Assembly: GCA_019694755.1 (NCBI GenBank)
Contig: JAIBBI010000039.1
Location: 1-36,711 of the forward strand
Source: Gemmataceae bacterium
GTDB taxonomy: Bacteria; Planctomycetota; Planctomycetia; Gemmatales; Gemmataceae
Direction: 5' to 3'
DNA length: 36,711 bases
Made by a program: the position numbers and the translations under genes. Of this stretch, positions 27,601 to 35,400 are shown piece by piece. The notes beneath the pieces are model-generated. The model saw nothing but the letters and a program-made list of their open reading frames with translations. It ran no database searches and had not been told where the DNA came from. How positions within the stretch are numbered: position 1 is the first letter of the stretch; each line of letters opens with the position of its first letter.

Positions 27601-28522
27601 CCGGGTGATCGTTGGTGCCGAGGAAGTTGAGCGTGTCGAACAGCCGGGTCTTGTTGAGGCTCACCAGCACCGGGTCGGTGCGGTTGCCGGTGCCGAGTCC
27701 GCGGTCGGACAGGCGCGTCCGTGGCCGGCCGGGCTCTTCGGTGCGCTCCGGCAGGCCAATCTCGTTGCGGAACCGGCCCCCGCGCTCGAAGATCCGCAGG
27801 ATATTGCCCGGCTGCGACATCTCGAATCGCGGCAGCGGGTCGAGGAACGGGACGACCCCGCGCTTCATCTCCTCGTCCGTGGGCGGCGGCACAGTCAGCG
27901 CCCGCAACGGCGTGCCGTCCATCGCATAGAACTCGCCGTGCCGGGCCCGCTTGTACGGGACCGACCCGTTGTTGTAGAGGGCCGCACCCCAGAGCATCGC
28001 CCCGCTGGTCATGATCTGCTTGCGGTTGGTGTGGACTTCCTTCGGGTGACAGCCGACGGTCCCGCAACTGATATGGGCGACGCGGAGGTCGCCGGGGTTC
28101 ACGAAGCGGATGTACTCGGGTGACTCGTGGTTGAGCAGCGTCCAGGTGCGCTCGGGGTTCGCGGCCGAGGGCCAGGCCTCGGGAAACCGGCTGGCGACGT
28201 GGGCGGTCAGCTTGTCCGCGCTGTTCGGGTCGCCGCCGTGGCAGTCGGTGCAGCCGATCCGGAGCGTGTCCTTGTAATGCGGGTCGTGGGAGTTTTGGTG
28301 GCAGACGATGCAGCCCGCGCTCTTGGTGTGGGCCTCGGCCGCGGTCTGCTTGAGCAACTCGACGCCAACGAGTTCGGCAGGAATGGGGAACGGGTCGCCG
28401 GCGGGCGTGGGCGTGCGGTTGTCGGCCGGGGGCGCGTAGTACGGCGTCTGCCGGACCTGAGCCGTCGCCATCCAGCCGGCCGCCGCCAACACTGCGATCG
28501 AGAGTATCCACTTTCCACGCAC
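24638..28522 (-). CDS. Large multiheme cytochrome c with C-terminal LVIVD-type propeller
   Basis: About 1,294 residues from GTG 28522, chosen because GGAGGG lies 6 bases upstream and a signal peptide (RGKWILSIAVLAAAGWMATA) begins there; ATGs at 28543 and 28585 are alternatives. There are nine CxxCH sites (about 71, 91, 315, 373, 544, 571, 686, 697, 806) and one CGTVGCH (C-x4-C-H, about 153). From about 835 to 1210 come repeats ending in GLxVVDI or GLVILDITVP (RYAWVAAGSHGL, EYLYAACGEAGVRIYDI, HYAYVTCHKGLVVVDI, RTYAYVAAGPRGLVILDI), typical of LVIVD propeller blades. A CINDCH (C-x3-C-H) lies within the propeller at about 1164. It follows the porin gene on the same strand after 124 bases. A periplasmic or surface electron-transfer role is inferred; no enzyme family is certain. 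Confidence 0.88.
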   Translation of the reverse strand: MRGKWILSIAVLAAAGWMATAQVRQTPYYAPPADNRTPTPAGDPFPIPAELVGVELLKQTAAEAHTKSAGCIVCHQNSHDPHYKDTLRIGCTDCHGGDPNSADKLTAHVASRFPEAWPSAANPERTWTLLNHESPEYIRFVNPGDLRVAHISCGTVGCHPKEVHTNRKQIMTSGAMLWGAALYNNGSVPYKRARHGEFYAMDGTPLRALTVPPPTDEEMKRGVVPFLDPLPRFEMSQPGNILRIFERGGRFRNEIGLPERTEEPGRPRTRLSDRGLGTGNRTDPVLVSLNKTRLFDTLNFLGTNDHPGDYRSSGCSACHVVYANDRSSVHSGPFAKHGNEGKATANGDPAICKTEPGHPIDHRFTSGIPTSQCMVCHIHPGTTVMNSYCGYMWWDEETEGKYMYPEKEKKHSAQEFVRVQMRNPDEAALRGNWSDPQFLAKLTDLNGKMDKTQFADFHSHGWVFRAVFKHDKQGRLLDHRDEPVSQVKPEMLQAAVKVPERSKELYRDADDLEKLRAAEEEFKKSRDGLPVHMMDIHLEKGMHCVDCHFVQDVHGNGRLHMEVRAACEIQCIDCHGSAKARATLKTSGPASYTSSAEGGRDLRQMRTPFGKPRFEVVGEQVFQNSMVEKGVRWEVKQVRDTLDPAHRHYNEKSRMAKTVRFEGGKLAWGDTPGNCDYAHDNSNMHCIACHSSWNPSCFGCHLPQRANMKMPGLHWDGNVSRNYTSYCFQTLRDDVYMLARDGDATGNRIGPSRSSCAIHVGSYNQNRESIYVQQQTVSAEGFSGLAFSTNVPHTVRGAGRFETKQCTDCHVSVRNDNNATMAQLLMHGTNSVNFVGRYAWVAAGSHGLNGVEVTEREEPQAVIGSTLHSMAFPSKFAEHLKRLGFLKHAHEHPGPDVATETLKPFKKHEVLQVQNRGEYLYAACGEAGVRIYDIAFIDDKAFSERITTAPVSPFGQKFYAKTKHAMAVAAPCTPAPDPTRTHSPENKEQKVHGLFGYLYVADKFEGLILIGAAPAIDGDPANNFLKREVTFNPDGLLDGANNVIIVGHYAYVTCHKGLVVVDIDDPKCPKVTHLIGDEFLKHAHGVQVQFRYAYAWDEEGIKILDVSDLAHPRPAAVYKLHDVHSIYLARTYAYVAAGPRGLVILDITVPDRPKFDQQFDAGGCINDCHDVKLGITYVSQFAYLADGKNGLRVVQLTGPETPGNDGFSPRPTPKLVATYKIPHGGHALNVAKGMDRDRAVDETGNQIAVFGRVGARPLNKAEQRKLYMRDGKVWGVTDDPKDRDVFPEPREFKK

Positions 28523-28646
28523 GGCCGGCCCTCCGTGGCCCATCTCGGCGCGCAGCCTCGGCGCCCGCAAGTCACGCCCTGTCATACCCGCGATGCGTCA
28601 ATCTGGGCAAGGTCAAGAAACTTGGCGAGGTAACCGCCTGGCTACA

Positions 28647-29723
28647 TCAGAAATCCAGCCCGAACCGGAATGTCACCGCTTCCATGCTCAGGTCGCTGAC
28701 TTTGCGGGTCCGCTTGCCTTCCGCGAAGTCGTCGAGGAACGAAACGCTTTCGACCTGGTTGAACCAGTGGCTGAGTTCGTAGCCGAGGCTGAAGTGGAAG
28801 TTCCGCCGGGTCCACGTCAGGCCGGTGGCGATATCAAGCACCGGCACCACCTTCGTAAAGTTGTCGCTGATGTCGGTGACGAGTACGTTGCCGGCAAAAT
28901 TGGTTTCGGTGTTGTGCAGGCAGTAGTCCGCGACGAGCAGGCTGCCCCGGCCGCGGGCGTACGCCGACCACGCGCCGCCGAGCCGCCAGCGGCCCTCGCC
29001 GCCGATCGACAGGCCGCCCGCGTCCATGGTCAGGCGCTGGCGGGCCGACGCCTGGTTGGCGTCGAGGCCGTTGTAAGTCGCCTCGAGCACCTGGCCGATG
29101 TTCGCCGTTCGTGAGCCTATGAACATGCGGGCGTCGAAGGTCTCGTCGAGGTGGACGGTCTTGCCGAAGTCGATGTCGAAGACGTTGAAATTGAAGCTGG
29201 AGAACGCCGTGGCCGTGCTGGCCGTGTCGATGACACCGGGCCGGGTGAGCGTCGGGTACAGCAGCCCGCCCTGGGGCGCGCCGATGCTCGCGCTGTCCTG
29301 GCTGTAGGCGTACATGTAAGTGAAGCTGATATCTGTCGTGCCGCCCCGGGGCCGCCAAGTGAAGCCGACGCGGAACCCGCTGTCGGTCCGCCAGTCGAGC
29401 CCGGCCGTGTTGCCCTGCGGGATGAAGTCGTTCCGGGGATCCACGATCGCGTAGTCGAGGTCGCGGCGCGTGGGCCGGAGCAGCAGGTATTCGAACGACG
29501 CCACGAACGGCAGCACCGGCTCATTCGCGGGCACGATCTGCACGCTCGGCGGGGGCATCACCTCCGGCGTGACGTCCACGACGCCGGGGGGATACGCGGA
29601 GGCCGGCGGCGGCAGGTGCGTGCCACCGGGCACTGGCGCGACCGGCGGCGCGGCCACGGGCGATTGGGCCGTCGCCGAACCCACGGACATCAGTATCGCA
29701 GCAGCAAACCAGCGGCGCAGCAT
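28647..29723 (-). CDS. Outer-membrane beta-barrel porin (Lpg1974-like)
   Basis: 358 residues from ATG 29723, preceded by a GGAGGGTGGGAG stretch. A signal peptide (MLRRWFAAAILMSVGSATAQ) leads to a Pro-rich linker (about 21-65). A barrel of alternating strands follows (FVASFEYLLLRPTRRDLDYA, GFRVGFTWRPRGGTTDISFT, FHFSLGYELSHWF) and ends TFRFGLDF, with the terminal Phe expected of outer-membrane proteins recognised by BamA. It resembles the planctomycete Lpg1974-type pore proteins. It is followed on the same strand by the 1,294-residue multiheme cytochrome. The upstream gene on the other strand begins the b-type cytochrome operon. A pore for electron-transfer proteins is possible but not shown. 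Confidence 0.8.
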   Translation of the reverse strand: MLRRWFAAAILMSVGSATAQSPVAAPPVAPVPGGTHLPPPASAYPPGVVDVTPEVMPPPSVQIVPANEPVLPFVASFEYLLLRPTRRDLDYAIVDPRNDFIPQGNTAGLDWRTDSGFRVGFTWRPRGGTTDISFTYMYAYSQDSASIGAPQGGLLYPTLTRPGVIDTASTATAFSSFNFNVFDIDFGKTVHLDETFDARMFIGSRTANIGQVLEATYNGLDANQASARQRLTMDAGGLSIGGEGRWRLGGAWSAYARGRGSLLVADYCLHNTETNFAGNVLVTDISDNFTKVVPVLDIATGLTWTRRNFHFSLGYELSHWFNQVESVSFLDDFAEGKRTRKVSDLSMEAVTFRFGLDF

Positions 29724-29785
29724 CTCCCACCCTCCGGCAATCAACGCGGGGACATACCGGCCCCGGACCCCGCCCACAAGGTCAA

Positions 29786-29815
29786 TTGATTTCACCCCGG
29801 GCAAAACAGTACAAT
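29786..29815 (+). promoter_or_regulatory. Sigma-70-like promoter for the b-cytochrome operon
   Basis: TTGATT (29786-29791), an 18-base spacer and TACAAT (29810-29815) give a good -35/-10 pair. Transcription would start near 29822, ahead of a GGAG at 29830-29833. This places the gene start downstream of 29815 and argues against the TTG at 29786, which would lie in the -35 box. Confidence 0.5.
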
Positions 29816-29845
29816 TCGCCCTATCCCCCGGAGCCAGCAACTACT

Positions 29846-30916
29846 TTGATCATCGACGCCGGCCATATTCGCTGGATCGCGGGCACCGGACTCGCCGCCG
29901 TCGCGTCGTCGATCCTCTACGTCTGGGCCGACCGCACGACGCCCGGCGGCCTCCGCGGCGGCACCACCGCGGGCCTTTGGTTCGGCATTGCCGGCACCCT
30001 GCTCATGGCCTTCGCCGGCGCGCTCTCCGCACTCCGCAAGGTCCCCGCGTGGTGGTGGATCGGCTCGCGCAAGGCCTGGCTCAAGGGCCACATCTGGCTC
30101 GGCCTGCTCAGCGTGCTCCTGATCCTGTGCCATTCCGGATTCCGGTTCGGCGGCCCACTCGAGCGCGTGCTCTGGGTCGTCTTTGCCACCATCGTTATCA
30201 GCGGCATCGTGGGCCTGCTGCTCCAGCAATCGCTGCCCGGGTTGCTGGCCCGCCGGGTCCACGGCGAAGTCTCGTTCGAGCAGTTGCCCCACTACTGCGG
30301 CGTGCTCCGCGGCCGGGCGGATGATCTTTGCGACGCGCTCAAGCTAGCAATCTCCCCGGCCGACGACGCCGCCGGCCGGTTCTATTCCGCGTACGACGAC
30401 GACGTCCGCCCGTTTTTCGACGTGCCCGCCCCGCGCCGCACGACCTTCATCGACGAGCATGCCATCCGCGTCTGGTTCGACCGCGTCGGCGAAGCCCTGC
30501 GGATCGGCGCGGCCGGCGACGCGGAAGCCGCGGCCGCGCTCGTCAATGATCTCCGCCCCACCATCGACCCGGCCAAGGCGAAAGAACTGCTTCCCCGGCT
30601 CGACAAACTGGTCTCGGGCATGGATCGGCTGTTTGATACCGTGAATACCGCGGGCCTGCCCGCAGCCGCCCAGGCATCGTTTACTGAACTGCGGACATTG
30701 GCGACCGGCGCGCCCGAGGTGGTGCCGGCCGTGATCAGTCAGGCGGCGTCGGCTTGGATGGCCGCGATCGAATCGCTGGTCACCGAACGGTCGGGCCTGC
30801 GGTTCCAGGAGCGGGTCCACCGCTGGCTGCACGGCTGGCTGCTGATCCACGTGCCGCTCTCGGCCGCGCTCCTCGCTCTCACACTCGCCCACATCGTGAT
30901 GTCGCTTTACTACTAG
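29846..30916 (+). CDS. Diheme b-type membrane cytochrome (candidate quinol-side subunit)
   Basis: 356 residues from TTG 29846 (GGAG 12 bases upstream; start uncertain). About five membrane helices: roughly 8-27, 40-60, 82-98, 107-128 and 333-354. The third carries H82 and H96 and the last carries H335 and H349, each pair being H-x13-H, the spacing that places two b hemes in cytochrome b and related quinone-reactive proteins. Between helices 4 and 5 lies a helical soluble domain of about 200 residues (DDLCDALKLA to VTERSGLRFQ). I know no exact family. It is the first gene of a unit with the decaheme and Fe-S genes, 11 bases before the former. Confidence 0.75.
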   Translation: MIIDAGHIRWIAGTGLAAVASSILYVWADRTTPGGLRGGTTAGLWFGIAGTLLMAFAGALSALRKVPAWWWIGSRKAWLKGHIWLGLLSVLLILCHSGFRFGGPLERVLWVVFATIVISGIVGLLLQQSLPGLLARRVHGEVSFEQLPHYCGVLRGRADDLCDALKLAISPADDAAGRFYSAYDDDVRPFFDVPAPRRTTFIDEHAIRVWFDRVGEALRIGAAGDAEAAAALVNDLRPTIDPAKAKELLPRLDKLVSGMDRLFDTVNTAGLPAAAQASFTELRTLATGAPEVVPAVISQAASAWMAAIESLVTERSGLRFQERVHRWLHGWLLIHVPLSAALLALTLAHIVMSLYY

Positions 30917-30927
30917 CGGACCGCACC

Positions 30928-32406
30928 ATGGATCCCGCCCGCGACCCGAAGACGCTGACCGACCGGCTGGAAACCGATTATTACCAGCGGCCGGGCACGC
31001 TGCGGCGCGGCAAATGGTTCTGGTCCGTCGTCGCCCTCGTCGTCTCGACTGTGCTCGTCGGCGCGCTCATCGCCATGCCGCGCTGGCACTCGACCTTCCA
31101 GGCCGGGCCGGTCTCCTCGGCCCATGCGGTCTTCGGTGCGGACTGCTCGCAGTGCCACGACAACCACTTCGCGACCGCCGCCCGGTTGATTCCCGGAATC
31201 ACCTCGAGCTCCGTCAGCGATGAGAAATGCCTGAACTGTCACGGGGCCGGGCGACACGACCCGCACCAGACCACCAACACGAGCATGTCCGGCCACTTCG
31301 CCGCCAAGTGCGTGAGCTGTCACATGGAGCACCGCGGGCCGCACCTCGCCCGGCTCAGCGATCAGACCTGCGTTCGCTGCCATGCCGACATCAAGACCGA
31401 CGACGGCAAGACCCGTTACGCGGGCCAGATCCAGCACTTTGCCCACGGTCATCCGGAGTTCGGTTCGTGGCGGGGCAAGCCGGTCACCGACCCGGCCGGC
31501 GGCAAGTTCTTTTTCAACCACGAGCGGCACCTGAACCTGGCGAACGACCTGAAAGACCTCCCGCCCGACCGCCGGCCCGCCCTCGCCGCCGAGTTCGCCA
31601 GGATGCGCGACCTCGACTGTGCGTACTGCCACACGACCGATGCCGACGGCAAGCGAATGCAGCCGATCCGGTACGACGCGCATTGTGCCGCATGTCACCC
31701 GCTCACCGTCGCGCCGCAGCCGGCCGGGATCTGGCCCGACGACGTAGCAGCGAAGTTCCTCGCGGAGCCGTTGAAACACCCCGGCCCGGATCAATCGCCG
31801 GAGCTGATCCGCTCGCAACTGCTGGCCCGCTACCTGAGCGTTGCTGACAAGGCCAAGTCGACGGCAGACCGGCCGATAGTGCAACCCAACGTGTTGCAGC
31901 ATGCCGATGAAGCCGTCGCCGCGGACCGCGAACGGCTCGCCCTCGATCGCACCCGGTTGACCGAGGGGCAACTCTTCGACCGCAAAGGCGTCGGCTGCAA
32001 CATGTGCCATGCGAAGACGGGGACGACTCCGGACGGATTGCCGACGCTCGCCGCACCGTACCAGCAGCGTGGCCGGTGGCGCGACGAGATTGCCAGTTGG
32101 CCCGACCCCGAGCGGTTCCGGTCGCCGGCCTATGCCGACGCCGCCAACCGCTGGTTCCCGCTGGCGACCTTCGACCACCGGGCCCATCGTACTTACAAGT
32201 GCACCGACTGCCATGCGGCCCGGACGAGTTCGAAGACCGAAGAAGTGCTGATGCCCAACCACGCGAAGTGTGCCGAGTGTCACAACGGCGGCAGACAGTC
32301 GGCCCGCAGCGACTGCCTGACCTGCCATACTTATCACGACCGCAGTCAGGAACGCGCGCCCGCCACACTCACCCGACCGGCGGAACCCGCCAGGGGTGGA
32401 CCATGA
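30928..32406 (+). CDS. Membrane-anchored decaheme cytochrome c
   Basis: 492 residues from ATG 30928, the first codon after the b-type cytochrome gene (a frame reaching 30754 overlaps that gene). One N-terminal membrane segment (FWSVVALVVSTVLVGALIAM, about 31-50) anchors it, with the rest periplasmic. Ten CxxCH sites: C73 (CSQCH), C101, C128, C148, C231, C253, C357, C425, C448 and C463 (CLTCH). Many free His lie between them (HHAH-type ligands for bis-His hemes). This resembles NapC/NrfB-like electron-transfer cytochromes in form, but not in known sequence. The stop overlaps the next start by ATGA. It probably takes electrons from the b-type subunit or passes them to outer-membrane partners. 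Confidence 0.87.
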   Translation: MDPARDPKTLTDRLETDYYQRPGTLRRGKWFWSVVALVVSTVLVGALIAMPRWHSTFQAGPVSSAHAVFGADCSQCHDNHFATAARLIPGITSSSVSDEKCLNCHGAGRHDPHQTTNTSMSGHFAAKCVSCHMEHRGPHLARLSDQTCVRCHADIKTDDGKTRYAGQIQHFAHGHPEFGSWRGKPVTDPAGGKFFFNHERHLNLANDLKDLPPDRRPALAAEFARMRDLDCAYCHTTDADGKRMQPIRYDAHCAACHPLTVAPQPAGIWPDDVAAKFLAEPLKHPGPDQSPELIRSQLLARYLSVADKAKSTADRPIVQPNVLQHADEAVAADRERLALDRTRLTEGQLFDRKGVGCNMCHAKTGTTPDGLPTLAAPYQQRGRWRDEIASWPDPERFRSPAYADAANRWFPLATFDHRAHRTYKCTDCHAARTSSKTEEVLMPNHAKCAECHNGGRQSARSDCLTCHTYHDRSQERAPATLTRPAEPARGGP

Positions 32407-35400
32407 GCGAGAAGAAGCCCGACCCGCCGAAGAAGGACCAGCCGCAGGGCCCGCCGGTCGACGTCTCCTGGGCGGACATATCGCTCTCGGAGATGCTGCG
32501 CGAGCGGTCGGAAGACGCGTCGAAGGTCGCCGACCCGCCCGCGCCGAAGAAGCCGGACACCACGCCGGTGCTGTTCGGCGACGATTCCGTCGACGGCGAG
32601 AAGAAGCCCGCGCCGCCGCCGGCGAAGAAGCCGGACACCGCGCCGATCGTTTTCGGGGACGATTCGGCTCCGGGCGAGACGAAGCCCGTCGAAACGCCCG
32701 CCGCAAAGCGGGCGACGCCGATGATCGTCGGCGATGATTCGTTCGACGGCGCACCGATCAGCACGGGGCAGAAGTCCCCGGCCGCCCCGAAGCCGCCCGC
32801 GAAGAAACCGCTGCCGGGCGGTAATCAGCCGTCGTTCGCCGAGTTGGATCTCGAAAAAGTCCTGACGCCGAAGCCGTCGCCGACCAAAGCCCGGCCGCGC
32901 GACGACATGATGTCGCTGCTCGACATTTCGCTTTCCGACTCCGTGCTCCAGCAGATCGCGAAGCGGGCCCCGGCGAAACGGCCCGACGAGTCGAAGCCGC
33001 GCGATGACATGTCGTTTGCCGACTTCGCGCTGCAGGAGATCGAGCAGAAGCAGGAGCTGAACGCGGCCGCCGCGATCGCCGCGCCGCCCGCACCCGCGCC
33101 GGCCCCGCCGCCGGAGAAGCCGGCCGAGAAGGTGAAGGAAGTCGCCGTCAACCGCGAGGCGATGCTCGAGCCCCGGCGGAAAGACGTGCAGATTCCGGTC
33201 GACAAGCTGGTCGCTTTCCGCGACTGCATCGGCCTGTTCAGCCAGCTCAAGAACAAGCCCAGTGTCGAGAAGTGGCCCGGCACGCTGGTGCTCCGCCGGT
33301 ATCACCCCGGCGAGCCGGTCTTCCGCCAGGGCGAGGCGGGCATGTCGGCGTTTTACGTGCTCACGGCCGCCGACGAAGACCGCCTGCGGGCCGCCAAGCT
33401 GATCCCGCCGCAGCGGACCATGATCGACCTCGAAACCTCCGCCGAGGCGCTGGCCGTCCACCTCGCGATCGCCCGGCCCGTCGTGAAGCAGGAATCGTGG
33501 GTCGATCGGCTGGCCAACTATTTCGTCAAGAAGCCCGAGGTGAAGGCCCAGCCGAAGTTCATCCCGATCGACGCGCCGGTGGGCGTCGAGTACGAATCGC
33601 GGCGGGCCGTGCTCTCGGCCGGCGACCTGTTCGGCGAGATGAGCTGCCTGTACCGCACGCCGCGCTCGGCTACCGTCGTCGCGGAGCGCGATTGCTATGT
33701 CGTCGAGCTCCTGCGCAACGTCCTCGATCAGCTCAAGAAGGACCCGAAGTTCAAGGAGGAGATGGACAAGAAGTACAAGGAGCGCGTCTTCGGCCTTCAG
33801 GTACTCAACCTGCCGATTTTCCGCGGGTTGAACGAGGAACTCATCACCTGGCTGCGCGACAAGGCGACCTTGAAGAGCTACCGCGCCGGGCAGGTAGTCT
33901 GCGACGAACACGACCGCCCCGACGACATGATGATCATCCGCGGCGGGCTCGTGAAAGTCTGCCAGGGGGTGAGCAACCTTTACGGCCGGTCGGACGTGCT
34001 GAGCTGGACCGGTCTCGCGGCCAAGCTCGTCGCCGCGGCCGAGGGCACGCCGCTGGCCCGCGTCCGTGCGACGCTCGGCCCCTCGGCCGACGAACGCCTG
34101 GCCAACGAGGCGCACGATCCGACCGCCCTATCGGCCGACCAGTGGCAGGAGGTGCTCTACGAGCTGAATGATCTCGTCAAAGGCCCGCCATTGGGCGAGA
34201 CCGATGCCGCACTCGCAGGCCCGCAATACAAGCTGCTGCTCGCCACGCTGCCCAAGGCGGCCAAGGACCGGTCCGAGTCCGACGCCCGCCGGCTCAACCG
34301 CACATTCCTCGACGAGTTGCTCGGCGGCGCGGTGCGGGCGAAACGGCTCTCCGCGGGGCCCGAGTCGATCCTGCAATACGCCAGCCGCGGCGACCTGATC
34401 GGCGAGATGGGCGTGGCCATGAACCGCCCCCGCAGCGCGTCGTGCCTCGCTTACACTCACCCGCGGTTCGGCCAGGCGCTCGAAGACGTGAAGAGTACGG
34501 AGGAAGAAACCGTCGAGGTGGTCCTGCTCCCGGCCGCGGCATTTCGCGAGCTCCTCGACAAGCCCGGCGCGGAATCCGTCCGCGCCCACGTCGAGCAACT
34601 GATTTCGACGCGACAGCGGTCGGACCTGCTCCGGCAGAAACTCGCGCCCGGCTCCGATTCCGGCCGGCGGCTCTCGCCCGAGTTCGAGAAGCTCGGCCTG
34701 ATTCAGGGCCAGAAGCTGATGCTCATCGACCTCGACCGCTGCACGCGCTGCGACGAGTGCGTCCGCGCGTGTGCCGACGTGCATTCCGACGGCCGGAGCC
34801 GGCTGTTCCTCGAGGGCCCGCGGTTCGAGCGGTATCTCGTGCCGATCACCTGCCGGTCGTGCCTCGACCCGGTGTGCCTCATCGGCTGCCCGGTCGGCAG
34901 CATCCACCGCGGCGACAATAAGCAGATCACCATCGAAGATTGGTGCATCGGCTGCGGCCTGTGCGCCCGGCAGTGTCCGTACGGATCGATCCTGCTGCAC
35001 GACATCGGCCTGATCGCCAACGGGGCGCGGGAGTGGTCGTTCAACTCGGGCGAGGTGGATCCGACGAAGCGGCCGGGCATCGCCCACTGGCCCACGGCGG
35101 CCGCACCCTTTCGCCTTTCGCGCGATTTCCGATCGCGGGTGAAGCCGTCGACCGTCTACTGGTTCGCCCGCACGTTCGACGTGCCGGCCGACCTGCTCCG
35201 CGACCACGTCTTCGAGATGGAGTTGACCGGACTCGACCCCGCGGCCCAGATCTACATCAACGGCACGGAGGTCGCCACCAAGGAGCGGCTGAAGAAGGAC
35301 AAGCGGGCGTTCCCGATCGCGGAGCCCGAGAAGTTCCTGCGGGCAAAGAACAACATGATCCTGGTTCGCGTCTCGCCGAAGGAGGACGAAGCCGGGGTGA

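Noticed and set aside
24449-28123. Very long plus-strand open frame opposite the multiheme cytochrome gene
   Set aside because: It is antisense to a gene with ten heme motifs; its translation is Arg/Val/His-rich with no recognisable domain. Long antisense frames are expected at this GC content. The same applies to 5204-6820, 7228-9393 and 12088-14193.
24638-28522. Assignment as a known octaheme nitrite or tetrathionate reductase
   Set aside because: Heme count, spacing and the propeller differ, and no CxxCK or other signature of those enzymes was seen.
32004-32402. N-terminal extension of the Fe-S protein, and of the decaheme gene from 30754
   Set aside because: Both lie inside the preceding gene in another frame, while ATGs with good context follow at 32403 and 30928.
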